Source of the DNA: Litoreibacter ponti
GTDB taxonomy: Bacteria; Pseudomonadota; Alphaproteobacteria; Rhodobacterales; Rhodobacteraceae
DNA: 64,000 nt
Reading direction: 5' to 3'
NCBI RefSeq assembly: GCF_003054285.1
Contig: NZ_QBKS01000001.1
Span: 1,178,001 to 1,242,000 of the forward strand
Below are positions 43,881 to 52,558 of this stretch, piece by piece (positions within the stretch are counted from its first letter, which is position 1; every line of letters begins with the position of its first letter). A program made the position numbers and the translations under genes. A model generated the notes under the pieces. The model saw only the letters and a list, made by a program, of their open reading frames with translations, made no database searches and was not told the origin of the DNA.

Positions 43881-45497
43881 TCACATCCGGAACACGCCGA
43901 AGCGTGTCTCCGCGATGGGTGCGTTCAGCGCGGCGCGGAGCGACAGGGCAAGCACATTGCGGGCCTTGCGCGGGTCGACGATGCCGTCATCCCACAGCCG
44001 GGCGGAGGCATAAAGTGGATGAGACTGCTCTTCGAACTGGTCGATAACCGGTTGTTTGAATTCAGCTTCTTCCGCCTCGGACCATGCGCCGCCCTTGCGC
44101 TCGATCCCGTCGCGGCGGACGGTGGCGAGCACGCCTGCGGCTTGCGGGCCACCCATCACCGAGATGCGTGAATTGGGCCAGGACCACATGAAGCGCGGCT
44201 GGTAGGCGCGGCCTGCCATGCCGTAATTGCCCGCCCCGAAGGAGCCCCCCACGACCATGGTGATCTTGGGCACCGACGTCGTCGCGACAGCAGTGACCAT
44301 CTTGGCCCCGTGGCGCGCGATGCCTTCGTTTTCGTATTGGCGACCCACCATGAAGCCCGTGATGTTTTGCAGGAATACCAACGGGATACGCCGCTGCGAG
44401 CAGAGCTCGACGAAATGCGCGCCCTTGCTCGCGGCCTCGGAAAACAGCACGCCATTGTTCGCGATGATGCCCACCTGCAGGCCGCAGATTTCCGTAAATC
44501 CGCAGACCAGCGTCTCGCCAAACCGCGCCTTGAACTCGTCGAAGCGGGAGCCGTCGACGATGCGGGCGATGACCTCGCGGATGTCGTAGGGCGTCGTCAG
44601 CGAGGCGGGCACGACGCCGAGCAATTCGTCCGGATCGTAGGCCGGGGGCTCGAAGCTTCCCAGGTTGGGGTAAGAAATCGAAACCCCATCCCCAACTTGT
44701 ACAACACTTTCCATGGCCCGGCGTGCGAGCGCCAGCGCGTGCGCGTCGTCTTCGGCGAGGTAATCCGCGACCCCAGACAGCCGCGTGTGCACATCGCCGC
44801 CGCCGAGGTCTTCGGCCGTCACCACCTCCCCCGTCGCGGCCTTCACCAAGGGGGGACCTGCGAGGAAAATCGTGCCCTGCTCTTTTACGATGATCGTGAC
44901 GTCCGACATGGCCGGGACGTACGCGCCGCCCGCCGTGCAGGAGCCCATGACAACCGCGATCTGGGCGATGCCTTTGGCCGACATTCGGGCCTGATTGTAG
45001 AAGATGCGCCCGAAATGATCGCGGTCGGGGAAGACCTCGTCCTGGTTGGGCAGGTTCGCGCCGCCGCTATCGACCAGATAGATGCAGGGCAGATGGTTTT
45101 CCTCCGCGATCTCCTGAGCGCGCAGGTGCTTTTTGACCGTCATCGGGTAATAGGTGCCGCCCTTCACGGTGGCATCATTGCACACGATCATGGCCATCTT
45201 GCCCGAGACGTAGCCGATCCCGGCCACAACGCCCGCACAGGGCGCGGCACCCTCATAGAGCCCATGGGCCGCCGTCGCGCCGACCTCCAGGAATGGTGAT
45301 CCGGGGTCGAGCAGATTGGCCACCCGGTCGCGCGGCAGCATCTTGCCGCGGGAGGTATGGCGGTCGCGCGCGGCGTCGCCCCCGCCCCGCTGTGCGGCCT
45401 CTGCGGCCTCGGTCACGACGCGCAGGGCTTCGAGATTGGCGGCCTCGTTGGTGCGGAACTCGTCGGAACCTGTGGCGATATTGGAGGTCAGTTTCAT
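43881..45497 (-). CDS. mccB: methylcrotonyl-CoA carboxylase carboxyltransferase (beta) subunit
   Basis: Transfers the carboxyl group from biotin to 3-methylcrotonyl-CoA; 538 residues. Family markers are LVDSGGANLPNQDEVFPDRDHFGRIFYNQARMSAKGIAQI and GSCTAGGAYVPAMSD in the N half, plus LVCGFTEICGLQVGIIANNG and FLQNITGFMVGRQYE in the C half. ATG 45497 begins MKLTSNIATGSDEF; the extra 11 codons upstream are rejected. It is preceded four bases earlier by a LprI-like gene. Confidence 0.95.
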   Translation of the reverse strand: MKLTSNIATGSDEFRTNEAANLEALRVVTEAAEAAQRGGGDAARDRHTSRGKMLPRDRVANLLDPGSPFLEVGATAAHGLYEGAAPCAGVVAGIGYVSGKMAMIVCNDATVKGGTYYPMTVKKHLRAQEIAEENHLPCIYLVDSGGANLPNQDEVFPDRDHFGRIFYNQARMSAKGIAQIAVVMGSCTAGGAYVPAMSDVTIIVKEQGTIFLAGPPLVKAATGEVVTAEDLGGGDVHTRLSGVADYLAEDDAHALALARRAMESVVQVGDGVSISYPNLGSFEPPAYDPDELLGVVPASLTTPYDIREVIARIVDGSRFDEFKARFGETLVCGFTEICGLQVGIIANNGVLFSEAASKGAHFVELCSQRRIPLVFLQNITGFMVGRQYENEGIARHGAKMVTAVATTSVPKITMVVGGSFGAGNYGMAGRAYQPRFMWSWPNSRISVMGGPQAAGVLATVRRDGIERKGGAWSEAEEAEFKQPVIDQFEEQSHPLYASARLWDDGIVDPRKARNVLALSLRAALNAPIAETRFGVFRM

Positions 45498-45501
45498 AGT
45501 G

Positions 45502-45954
45502 TTACCTCGGCCGCATATCGCGCAGCGCAAGCGCGCGTTCGGCGGTCATCACCAGCAGGCAGTTGGCATAGGCGACCGAGCGGATCGTGCCGCCGCTCCA
45601 GCGGTCGTAGGTCAGCCGGCATTCGGCATCGCGAAAGGCGATCCACGCGCGCTGCGCGGTCCTCAACGCCTCGGCATGCTGGGGCAACGTACTGCGGGTG
45701 GCCTGGTATTCCTGATTGAGCAGCGTGTCCCAGGCTTGGGTCTCGGACGCGATGCAGGCGGCGATGCCGGGCGTGGTGCTGCCGCCGGGCTTGAGCTGGC
45801 AGTCGTTGGAGGCCGCGCCAAGGCAGTCGGGATATCGCTCGCCCTCCGCCGTGGCTGCGTGGCAGGCGAAGACCCGCTGCGGATCAGCGGAGAGGTCCTG
45901 CGCCGCGACGGGCGTGGCGCCGAGCGCCGCGATAAGGGCGAGCGCGCGGATCAT
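45502..45954 (-). CDS. LprI-like (DUF1311) exported protein
   Basis: A 150-residue protein with a signal peptide (MIRALALIAALGATPVAAQ). A cysteine-rich helical domain follows: FACHAATAEGERYPDCLGAASNDCQ, then LLNQEYQATRSTLPQ, LRTAQRAWIAFRDAECRL and VAYANCLLVMTAERALALRD. This is the pattern of LprI/DUF1311 proteins, some of which inhibit lysozyme. Whether this one does is not known. Its start overlaps the next exported gene by four bases, and it ends four bases before mccB. Confidence 0.82.
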   Translation of the reverse strand: MIRALALIAALGATPVAAQDLSADPQRVFACHAATAEGERYPDCLGAASNDCQLKPGGSTTPGIAACIASETQAWDTLLNQEYQATRSTLPQHAEALRTAQRAWIAFRDAECRLTYDRWSGGTIRSVAYANCLLVMTAERALALRDMRPR

Positions 45955-46436
45955 TGGTCTTTGTATTCGCAATATTGCGCCGTCGAGCGGCCTTCGATGC
46001 AGGCAGCAAACTCGCCGGACAGCCCGGCCATCTCGGAGATCTCGCACCCCAATCGGGCGCTTTCCGCGCCGGTCTCGCGGGATGCGGCCTGCGCCTGGCA
46101 CTTCTGCACCACGTAACCCGTCCATTGCCCCATGATGTCGAGCACTTCGGCGGAAGCGTCGAGCGTGATGGCGTCGGTGAGATCCTTTTGCAGGATCTCG
46201 ACCGTGGTGACCCAGCCCTTGCGCACCTCGCCCAGGCAGGCGGCGTGGGCGTCGGTGCCGACCTCGTGGCTGACGCAGGGCTGGAACATCAGCTCGACGC
46301 ATTGCGGCCATTGGGTCGTGGTGCCCATGTTCTCGAGGCAGGCGAGCACGAGGACCTTATCCTCGGCGATGGTCGTATTGGCCTGCGCCACAGTGGGCGC
46401 TGCCATCAGTGCTGCGATCAGGGTGAGGTATTTCAT
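45951..46436 (-). CDS. exported cysteine-rich hypothetical protein
   Basis: A 161-residue protein with a signal peptide (MKYLTLIAALMAAPTVAQA) and seven or more cysteines: VLACLENMG, WPQCVELMFQPC, HAACLGEVRKGW, QKCQAQ, LGCEISEM, AACIEGRSTAQYCEYKDQ. The layout of early cysteines and a GW/QW helix resembles the LprI-like gene next to it, so the two may be distant paralogues. It overlaps that gene by four bases. No function can be assigned. Confidence 0.75.
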   Translation of the reverse strand: MKYLTLIAALMAAPTVAQANTTIAEDKVLVLACLENMGTTTQWPQCVELMFQPCVSHEVGTDAHAACLGEVRKGWVTTVEILQKDLTDAITLDASAEVLDIMGQWTGYVVQKCQAQAASRETGAESARLGCEISEMAGLSGEFAACIEGRSTAQYCEYKDQ

Positions 46437-46447
46437 GTCCGTGTCCT

Positions 46448-46792
46448 TCAGGCCGCGTCGCGCGGGGCAACGGGCTGTTTCGTGGCCCAGTCGCCGGGGC
46501 CGTTTTCTTCGATCAGCCCGCCGAGGGGGCCGACGTGATATTCGTAATGCCTCGCCGCATCAAAGGGCTCCGGGCCGCAAATGACAACCATGCGGGTCGC
46601 CCCCTGCCCGGGCCGCGCACGGCAATGGGTCATGTCCGCCTGCGGGTGTGTGTCGAGGTAGCGGGCCGCGTAGGTCTCGATGATCTCGGTCTCGGTGAGT
46701 TTGAGGGTTTGCGAGCGGTAATAGGCTGCGCCCGCGAGCAGCAGCAGGGTGAGCAGCGCGAGGCTTGCGAAGTGGAGGGGGCGGAGGGTCAT
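46448..46792 (-). CDS. hypothetical membrane-anchored protein
   Basis: A 114-residue protein with one N-terminal membrane helix (about residues 8-24, ASLALLTLLLLAGAAYY). A soluble domain follows, with ETYAARYLDTHPQADMTHCRARPGQ and MVVICGPEPFDAARHYEYHV, containing two cysteines. Not recognised. Its ATG overlaps the stop of the upstream zinc-ribbon gene by four bases, which supports the start and co-translation. Confidence 0.7.
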   Translation of the reverse strand: MTLRPLHFASLALLTLLLLAGAAYYRSQTLKLTETEIIETYAARYLDTHPQADMTHCRARPGQGATRMVVICGPEPFDAARHYEYHVGPLGGLIEENGPGDWATKQPVAPRDAA

Positions 46793-47112
46793 TGGACGAC
46801 CTCAAGTTCCGAATTCTTTCTTAGCCAGAAACCGACTGCACCAGCCCAGACAAATATCCACGCTTGAATAACCCACGCATCAAGTCTGAACAGGAAGACT
46901 GGAAGGTGTAGTCCGAGAAAAAACAGGAAAAAAAAGAGACGTTGACGGTGAGGAGGTTGAACTCGAAGCGATTCCGCGCAGTTGGGGCAGCTTCGGTCCA
47001 GACCGGAAACCCTCGGAATACCGGGACTAAAAAGATCAGTAATTATCTGTTTCGGCGCAGGGGCTTCGCAACGAGGGCACGCCAGTCCCAATATCCACGA
47101 AGCAAACCTCAT
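46789..47112 (-). CDS. zinc-ribbon-like membrane protein of low GC
   Basis: A 107-residue protein. The N-terminus carries two CxxC pairs (LGLACPRCEAPAPK and DRSCPNCAESLR), a probable zinc ribbon, followed by two hydrophobic helices (RLFFFLFFLGLHLPVFLF; AWVIQAWIFVWAGAVGFWL). The layout resembles DUF983-like zinc-ribbon membrane proteins. G+C is clearly lower than in the neighbours, so it may have arrived separately. The ATG overlaps the ivd TAA by one base (TAATG). Confidence 0.7.
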   Translation of the reverse strand: MRFASWILGLACPRCEAPAPKQIITDLFSPGIPRVSGLDRSCPNCAESLRVQPPHRQRLFFFLFFLGLHLPVFLFRLDAWVIQAWIFVWAGAVGFWLRKNSELEVVQ

Positions 47113-48275
47113 TACCCCATCGCCCCCATCAGCTCCCGGCCGATGAGCATGCGGCGGATCTCGGAGGTGCCGGCGCCGATTTCCATCAGTTTGGCGTCAC
47201 GGAACAGCCGCGCGACGGGGGCGTCGGCGAGGAAGCCTGCGCCGCCCATGGCTTGGACGGCCTGGTGGGCCTGCTTCATGGCCTCCTCGGACGAATAGAG
47301 CACGCAGGCGGCGGCGTCCTGACGGGTGACCTGGCCGCGGTCGCAGGCTTTGGCGACCTCGTAGACATAGGCCCGCGCGGTGTTCATCGCGGTGTACATG
47401 TCGGCGATCTTGCCCTGCATCAGCTGGAAGCTTCCGATGGGTTTGCCGAACTGCTTACGCTCGGCCATGTAGGGCATGATCTCGTCGAGGCAGGCGGCCA
47501 TGATGCCGGTACCGATGCCCGCCAGCACGACGCGTTCGTAATCGAGGCCGGACATCAGGACCTGCACGCCGCGGCCCTCCTCGCCCAAGATGTTCTCGAA
47601 CGGGACCTCGACATCTTCGAAAACCAGCTCTGCGGTGTTCGAGCCGCGCATGCCGAGCTTGTCGAAATGGGGCGAGGTAGAGAAACCTTTCATGGATTTG
47701 TCGATCAGGAAGGCGGTGATGCCCTTGCTCCCCGCCTCCGGATCGGTCTTGGCGTAGACCACGAGGGTCGTCGCGTCGGGGCCGTTGGTGATCCAGTACT
47801 TGTTGCCGGTGAGGCGGAAGTGGTCGTTGCGCTTCTCGGCCTTGAGCGACATAGAGACGACGTCAGAGCCGCTGCCCGCCTCTGACATGGCGAGCGCGCC
47901 GACATGGGCGCCGGAGATCAGGCCGGGCAGGAAATGCACCTTTTGCTCCGGGCTGCCGTTGAGCGCGATCTGGTTCACGCAAAGATTGGAGTGCGCGCCG
48001 TAGCTGAGCGAGACGGAGGCAGAGGCCCGCGCGATCTCTTCCACGGCGATCACATGGGCGAGGTAGCCCATGCCCGCGCCGCCATCGTCTTCGGGCACGG
48101 TGATGCCCAGCAGGCCAAGCTCGCCCATCTCTTTCCACAGCGCGGGCGGGAAGGCATTGGTCGCGTCGATCTCGGCGGCCATCGGCTTGACCCGCTCTTG
48201 CGCCCAGCGGTGTACCATGTCGCGCAGGGCGTTGACGTCTTCACCAAGATCGAAAGTCATGGATGCGGTGAACAT
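47112..48275 (-). CDS. ivd: isovaleryl-CoA dehydrogenase
   Basis: FAD-dependent acyl-CoA dehydrogenase that oxidises isovaleryl-CoA to 3-methylcrotonyl-CoA; 387 residues. Motifs include AMSEAGSGSDVVSM and GNKYWITNGPDATTLVVY around the FAD, and SGLDYERVVLAGIGTG with the base Glu in the helix position typical of isovaleryl-CoA dehydrogenases. The C-terminus has QAMGGAGFLADAPVARLFRDAKLMEIGAGTSEIRRM. The mccB/mccA/hmgL context agrees. ATG 48275 is used; ATG 48260 (MTFDLGED) is an alternative, and neither has a clear ribosome site. A palindromic operator lies 30 bases upstream. Confidence 0.94.
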   Translation of the reverse strand: MFTASMTFDLGEDVNALRDMVHRWAQERVKPMAAEIDATNAFPPALWKEMGELGLLGITVPEDDGGAGMGYLAHVIAVEEIARASASVSLSYGAHSNLCVNQIALNGSPEQKVHFLPGLISGAHVGALAMSEAGSGSDVVSMSLKAEKRNDHFRLTGNKYWITNGPDATTLVVYAKTDPEAGSKGITAFLIDKSMKGFSTSPHFDKLGMRGSNTAELVFEDVEVPFENILGEEGRGVQVLMSGLDYERVVLAGIGTGIMAACLDEIMPYMAERKQFGKPIGSFQLMQGKIADMYTAMNTARAYVYEVAKACDRGQVTRQDAAACVLYSSEEAMKQAHQAVQAMGGAGFLADAPVARLFRDAKLMEIGAGTSEIRRMLIGRELMGAMG

Positions 48276-48304
48276 TGGGGGGTGGCCTCGCAGCGAATAG
48301 GTTA

Positions 48305-48320
48305 TTGAACACTTGTTCAA
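48305..48320. promoter_or_regulatory. palindromic operator upstream of ivd
   Basis: Inverted repeat TTGAACA-CT-TGTTCAA, 30 bases ahead of the ivd start and placed to overlap its promoter. The 7-bp arms and two-base centre are typical of a TetR-family or similar dimeric repressor that senses an acyl-CoA. No regulator gene is adjacent. The half-site resembles that at 58613-58628. Confidence 0.65.
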
Positions 48321-48432
48321 ATCCTACGCCGCCGAAGGTGACTCGGTCAACTCAAAGCGTGCCCGGACTGCCCGGGTGACGTTAACGGAATGCGAAACTG
48401 CGCTATCGATTGGTTAACGAACGCCGCGTAAC

Positions 48433-48450
48433 GGTAAGGTATTCCTTACC
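48433..48450. promoter_or_regulatory. inverted repeat in the ivd upstream region
   Basis: GGTAAGG-TATT-CCTTACC (7-bp arms) followed on the plus strand by TTTT. It lies in the 290-base region between ivd and the papain-like gene. No gene precedes it on the plus strand, so it is not an obvious terminator; it may be an operator or a leader hairpin. The rest of the region is AT-rich, without a gene. Confidence 0.45.
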
Positions 48451-48566
48451 TTTTGGTGGAAACTAGCGCTATTAACCCTTTGTCAACGTTGCATTAACCT
48501 TGCGCCGCTACAGGCCTTTGCCGCATTTTCGTCTCATTCACTTATCCTCTGATCGAGTTGTCGAAA

Positions 48567-49430
48567 ATGATCTATCTGGCCTTCTACCGGGGGGAGGGAC
48601 GCCTGCTCTCCGATACCCTTGTGCAATATGTGACGCGTTCCGAGTTCTCCCATTGCGAGCTTCTGGAGAGCCCGCGCCCACCGCGCGACGGCGAGACCCA
48701 TATGTGCATCACAGCGCAGGGCAAGAGCGGGGGTGTGACCCTGCGCGAGGTGCATTTCCGCCCCGGGGCCTACGAGTTCGTGCAGGTGCCCTGGGCGCCC
48801 CATGACACGTTTGCGCGCGCGGCCAAGCGGCTGGGGCAAGGCTATGACTACTGGGGGCTTTTGATGACCCAGTTCATCAACCTGCGCCGCCACGTGGAGA
48901 CGCGGTATTTCTGCTCGAAACTCTGCGCCGAGGCCCTGGGGCTGGACGAGGCGCAGACCTACGGGCCGGGGGATTTGAAGCGCATCGTGGAAGAGCACAA
49001 CCGCCACTTCCGTCTGGCGCATATGGCCGCGCGTCAAGGCGTGGTCGCCGAGGGGGCCGTCACCGCCCCTGCCCCCGCGAACCTGCCGGGTCTGCCCGAG
49101 ACGAGCGTCGCGGGTCTGAGCTCACTCGCCCGCCAGAGCCTCGGCGCCGTGCAGCGCGCGGGCCTCGTCGGCCACGATACGAGCGATCAGCGCGCAATCG
49201 TCGAGCGAGAAGGTCAGCGGCAGGCGCATGTCCAGCAGGCCCGCCAGAATTGCATCCGTCCGCGCCAGGGATTGCGGCCGCGCGTAGCGCCAGCTGTCGT
49301 AGCGCGAGGTAAAGGCCACGGGCTCGGGCGCACCGAACCATTTCAGCTCCACGCCGCGGGCGGCGCAGCGGGCGGCGAAGTTCTGGATTTCCGCCGCACC
49401 GGCATCGGGCAGGCAGAACTGGATGGATGA
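48567..49430 (+). CDS. permuted papain-like (YiiX/NlpC type) protein, with antisense C-terminal extension
   Basis: The conserved part is residues 1-170: MIYLAFYRGEGRLLSDTLVQYVTRSEFSHCELL, then QGYDYWGLLMTQFIN and YFCSKLCAEALGL. The order His (FSHCEL) before Cys (YFCSKL) fits circularly permuted papain-like amidases such as YiiX/YebB. No signal peptide is seen. The frame stays open for a further 100 residues that lie antisense over the end of the aminotransferase gene (49122-49430) and read like shadow sequence, so a lost stop or frameshift is possible. ATG 48567 is used; TTG 48558 would add three residues. Confidence 0.75.
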   Translation: MIYLAFYRGEGRLLSDTLVQYVTRSEFSHCELLESPRPPRDGETHMCITAQGKSGGVTLREVHFRPGAYEFVQVPWAPHDTFARAAKRLGQGYDYWGLLMTQFINLRRHVETRYFCSKLCAEALGLDEAQTYGPGDLKRIVEEHNRHFRLAHMAARQGVVAEGAVTAPAPANLPGLPETSVAGLSSLARQSLGAVQRAGLVGHDTSDQRAIVEREGQRQAHVQQARQNCIRPRQGLRPRVAPAVVARGKGHGLGRTEPFQLHAAGGAAGGEVLDFRRTGIGQAELDG

Positions 49431-50336
49431 GCCGACATAAGTGCCGCGCGGGTCGCGCTCGATCACCCGCAGGCCGGGGGTGTTGCGCAGGCCCGTCTCG
49501 ATCACGCGGTAGCGTGCGTTCCACGCGTCGACCTGCGACGGCAGGCGCGCGAGCTGCGGGCGCAGGATCGCCGCGCGCAGGTTGTCCATGCGGCCCGAGA
49601 CGTTGGGCGTGACGTATTTGACCCGCTCGAACACCTCGGGGGGCGGGGCCGCCTTGTGGCGCGCGTAGAGCATGTAGCTGCCGGACAGCATGATGGCGCG
49701 AGCCATCACCTCGGCGTCGTCGGAGACCAGAAAGCCCCCCTCGCCCGAGTTAATATGCTTGTAGGTCTGGCAGGAATAGCAGCCGATCAGCCCGTGGGTG
49801 CCGGACGGCTTGCCCTGCCACGTGGCGCCCATCGTATGGGCGCAATCCTCGATCACCGTGACACCTGCGGCGTCGCAGATCGCCATCAGCCGGTCCATGT
49901 CGCACAGATGCCCCCGCATATGCGACAGCAGCAGCACCTTGGCGCCGGTGGCGTCGATCTGCGTCTGCAGATCGTCCAGATCGATGGTCAGCGCATCGGT
50001 GCATTCGACAAAATGCGGCTCGGCATTCACCGACGCGATCGCGCCGGGGACCGGGGCCAAGGTGAAGCCATTGGACAACACCGTGTCGCCCGGCTGCACG
50101 CCAACGGCGCGCAAGGCGGCCCCCATCGCGTAGCCGCCAGAGGCCACGGCGAGCGCGTATTTCGAGCCGGTGAAAGCGGCGAATTCCTGCTCCAGCAGCG
50201 CGGTTTCGCCCAACTCGCCGGAGGCCACGTTGTAGCGGTGCAGGCGGCCATGTTGCAGGACCTGCATCGCGGCGGCGATGCCCTCGTCCGGGATCGGTTC
50301 CTGCTGCGTAAAACTGCCTTTGAAGATTTCTTGCAT
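49122..50336 (-). CDS. DegT/DnrJ/EryC1/StrS family aminotransferase
   Basis: PLP-dependent aminotransferase of 404 residues, of the type that aminates nucleotide-sugars or cyclitols. The PLP lysine is in SCQTYKHINSGEGGF. EDCAHTMGATWQGKPSG, with the cofactor Asp, and NGFTLAPVPGAIASVNAEPHFVE are family blocks. No other sugar-nucleotide or polysaccharide gene is in the neighbourhood, so the substrate is open. ATG 50336 begins MQEIFKGSFTQQE; the preceding frame is not conserved-looking. The last 309 bases are overlapped by the opposite-strand papain-like frame. Confidence 0.88.
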   Translation of the reverse strand: MQEIFKGSFTQQEPIPDEGIAAAMQVLQHGRLHRYNVASGELGETALLEQEFAAFTGSKYALAVASGGYAMGAALRAVGVQPGDTVLSNGFTLAPVPGAIASVNAEPHFVECTDALTIDLDDLQTQIDATGAKVLLLSHMRGHLCDMDRLMAICDAAGVTVIEDCAHTMGATWQGKPSGTHGLIGCYSCQTYKHINSGEGGFLVSDDAEVMARAIMLSGSYMLYARHKAAPPPEVFERVKYVTPNVSGRMDNLRAAILRPQLARLPSQVDAWNARYRVIETGLRNTPGLRVIERDPRGTYVGSSIQFCLPDAGAAEIQNFAARCAARGVELKWFGAPEPVAFTSRYDSWRYARPQSLARTDAILAGLLDMRLPLTFSLDDCALIARIVADEARALHGAEALAGE

Positions 50337-50434
50337 CGCGTCGGGCTCCCTTTGCGCGCGCAGCTTGCGGGAGCGCCGCGCGGGCGTCAACGGCGTGGCC
50401 TGCGACTTTTGATCTTGTGAAGCGCGGCTTCGAT

Positions 50435-51100
50435 TTAGCCGATCAAACGCGCAACTATGCCGCCCAAATCATCGAAATGATCCATCAGCGCCTCGGGCTT
50501 CAGGCTGGCCACGTCGAAATCACCCGGGCCAAACGTCACCATCACCGAGGGCACACCCGCATTGGTCGAGGTGTCGCGGTCAGTCTGAGTGTCGCCCACC
50601 AGCAGCGCGCGGGCCGGGTCGCCGCCCGCGCGGGTGACGGCGGCGGTGAAAGGGGCCGGATCAGGCTTGCGCACGGGCAGCGTGTCGGCTCCAACGAGGC
50701 TGTGGAAGGCGTCGCGGAAGTCGAGCGCCGCCATCAGTTGTTCGGCCAGACCTTCGGGTTTGTTGGTGCAGATGCCCACCCGGTAGCCCGCGTCACGCAG
50801 CTGCGCGATAGCGTCCCGCGCGCCGGGATAGATCGTGGTGTGGGTCGAGATGTCGTCGCCATAGGCCTGCAGCAGGATCGGGTATTGCGCGTCGATATCG
50901 GCCTCGGTGTAGTCCACGCCCAGCCGCTCGAACCCCAGGGTCAACATCGCGCGGCCGCCCCGCAGGGCGGTGCCCGCATCGGTCTCGCGGGTCAGCACAT
51001 CGCCGTGGCCGAGCCCCCGAAAGCAGTGATTGGCCGCGGCCAGAAGGTCACCGCTGGTGTCGGCCAGCGTCCCGTCGAGATCGAAAATGACTGTGCGCAT
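50435..51100 (-). CDS. gph: phosphoglycolate phosphatase-like HAD hydrolase
   Basis: HAD-superfamily phosphatase of 221 residues that removes phosphate from 2-phosphoglycolate, a product of DNA repair and of Rubisco oxygenation. The first motif FDLDGTLADTSGDLL (residues 6-20) has both nucleophile aspartates. Motif II is GICTNKPEGLA, and motif III/IV reads RKPDPAPFTAAVTRAGG ... LLVGDTQTDRDTSTNAG. ATG 51100 (MRTVIFDLDG) is the family-typical start. It is divergent from glmU across about 105 bases. Other HAD phosphatases share these motifs, so the substrate is probable, not certain. Confidence 0.86.
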   Translation of the reverse strand: MRTVIFDLDGTLADTSGDLLAAANHCFRGLGHGDVLTRETDAGTALRGGRAMLTLGFERLGVDYTEADIDAQYPILLQAYGDDISTHTTIYPGARDAIAQLRDAGYRVGICTNKPEGLAEQLMAALDFRDAFHSLVGADTLPVRKPDPAPFTAAVTRAGGDPARALLVGDTQTDRDTSTNAGVPSVMVTFGPGDFDVASLKPEALMDHFDDLGGIVARLIG

Positions 51101-51205
51101 GGGCCCTCGGGATTGTAACGCGGCGAAATCAGATGTGACGGCCCACGTCTTGCGCCGCCGCGCGATACCGATAGAACGGGCGTCTAAAGAAGGAAAGACC
51201 CTGAG

Positions 51206-52558
51206 ATGAGCAGACCTACCGCTTTGATCCTTCTGGCCGCGGGCCAGGGCAGCCGGATGAACTCCGAGCTGCCGAAGGTGCTGCACCAGATCGGGGGCGC
51301 GCCGCTGGCGGTGCACGCGCTGAGCGCCGGGGCCGCATTAGAGCCCGCCCATGTGGTGGTTGTCACCGGACATGGGGCCGATCAGGTCGAGGCCGCGTTG
51401 TCGAAGCATGACGACACTTTGAGCTTCGCGCGGCAGGTCGAGCAGAACGGCACCGCCCATGCGGTCGATCAGGCCCGCGCGGCTTTGGAGGGGTTCGAGG
51501 GCGATGCGGTGGTGCTCTATGGCGACACGCCGTTCGTATCCGGCGAGACGCTTGAACGGATGGCCGAAGCGCGCGCGGAGGCAGATGTTGTCGTGTTAGG
51601 GTTCGAGGCCGCCGTGCCCGGGCGCTACGGACGGCTGATCACGGACGGGGCCGAGCTGGTGAAGATCGTCGAGGCGAAGGATGCCACGGACGACGAGCTG
51701 GCGGTGACATTGTGCAATTCCGGCGTGGTCATGTGCGACGCCGCGACCCTCTTCGGGTTGATCGCCAAGGTCGGCAACGAGAATGCGAGCGGCGAGTACT
51801 ACCTGACCGACATCGTCGAGATCGCCCGCGCGGACGGGATGCGCGCGACGGTCGTTGCCTGCGACGAGGCGGAGACGCTGGGCATCAACACCCGCGCAGA
51901 GCTCGCCGCGGCGGAGGCCGCCTTTCAGGCGCGCAAACGGGCGGAAGCACTGGAGAATGGCGTGACGCTGGCGCAGCCAGAGACCACGTATTTTGCGCTC
52001 GACACCGTGCTGGGCCGCGACGCCGTGATCGGCCCGCAGGTCGTGTTCGGGCCCGGCGTCACGGTGGAAAGCGGGGCCGAGATCAAGGCGTTCTGCCACC
52101 TTGAAGGCTGCCATGTCGCCCAAGGCGCAGTGGTCGGCCCTTACGCGCGCTTGCGCCCCGGCGCGGAGCTGGAAGAAGGCGCGAAGGTCGGCAATTTCGT
52201 GGAAATCAAGAATGCGACCTTGGCCGAAGGCGCCAAGGTCAACCACTTGTCTTACGTGGGCGACGCGTCGGTCGGCGCGGGTGCGAATGTGGGCGCGGGC
52301 ACGATCACCTGCAACTATGACGGCGTGTTCAAGCACCGCACAAAGATCGGCGCGGGCGCCTTCATCGGCTCAAACACCCTGCTGGTCGCCCCGGTTGAGG
52401 TCGGCGCGGAGGCGATGACCGGCTCGGGCACCGTGGTGACCGACGACGTGCCGGACGGTGATCTGGCCCTGTCCCGACCGCGGCAAATCAACAAGGCGGG
52501 ATTCGCGCGCAAACTGATGGCGATGCTGCGCGCCAAGAAGATGAAAAAGGACGCGTAA
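51206..52558 (+). CDS. glmU: bifunctional UDP-GlcNAc pyrophosphorylase / GlcN-1-P acetyltransferase
   Basis: Makes UDP-N-acetylglucosamine for murein and lipopolysaccharide; 450 residues. The N-terminal uridylyltransferase has LAAGQGSRMNSELPKVLH and QNGTAHAVDQARAAL. The C-terminal left-handed beta-helix carries acetyltransferase blocks GNFVEIKNATLAEGAKVNHLSYVGDASVGAGANVGAGTITCNYDG, with the His and Tyr of the active site. ATG 51206 is preceded by AAGGAAAGACCCTGAG. glmS follows immediately, so the two steps of the pathway are co-expressed. Confidence 0.97.
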   Translation: MSRPTALILLAAGQGSRMNSELPKVLHQIGGAPLAVHALSAGAALEPAHVVVVTGHGADQVEAALSKHDDTLSFARQVEQNGTAHAVDQARAALEGFEGDAVVLYGDTPFVSGETLERMAEARAEADVVVLGFEAAVPGRYGRLITDGAELVKIVEAKDATDDELAVTLCNSGVVMCDAATLFGLIAKVGNENASGEYYLTDIVEIARADGMRATVVACDEAETLGINTRAELAAAEAAFQARKRAEALENGVTLAQPETTYFALDTVLGRDAVIGPQVVFGPGVTVESGAEIKAFCHLEGCHVAQGAVVGPYARLRPGAELEEGAKVGNFVEIKNATLAEGAKVNHLSYVGDASVGAGANVGAGTITCNYDGVFKHRTKIGAGAFIGSNTLLVAPVEVGAEAMTGSGTVVTDDVPDGDLALSRPRQINKAGFARKLMAMLRAKKMKKDA

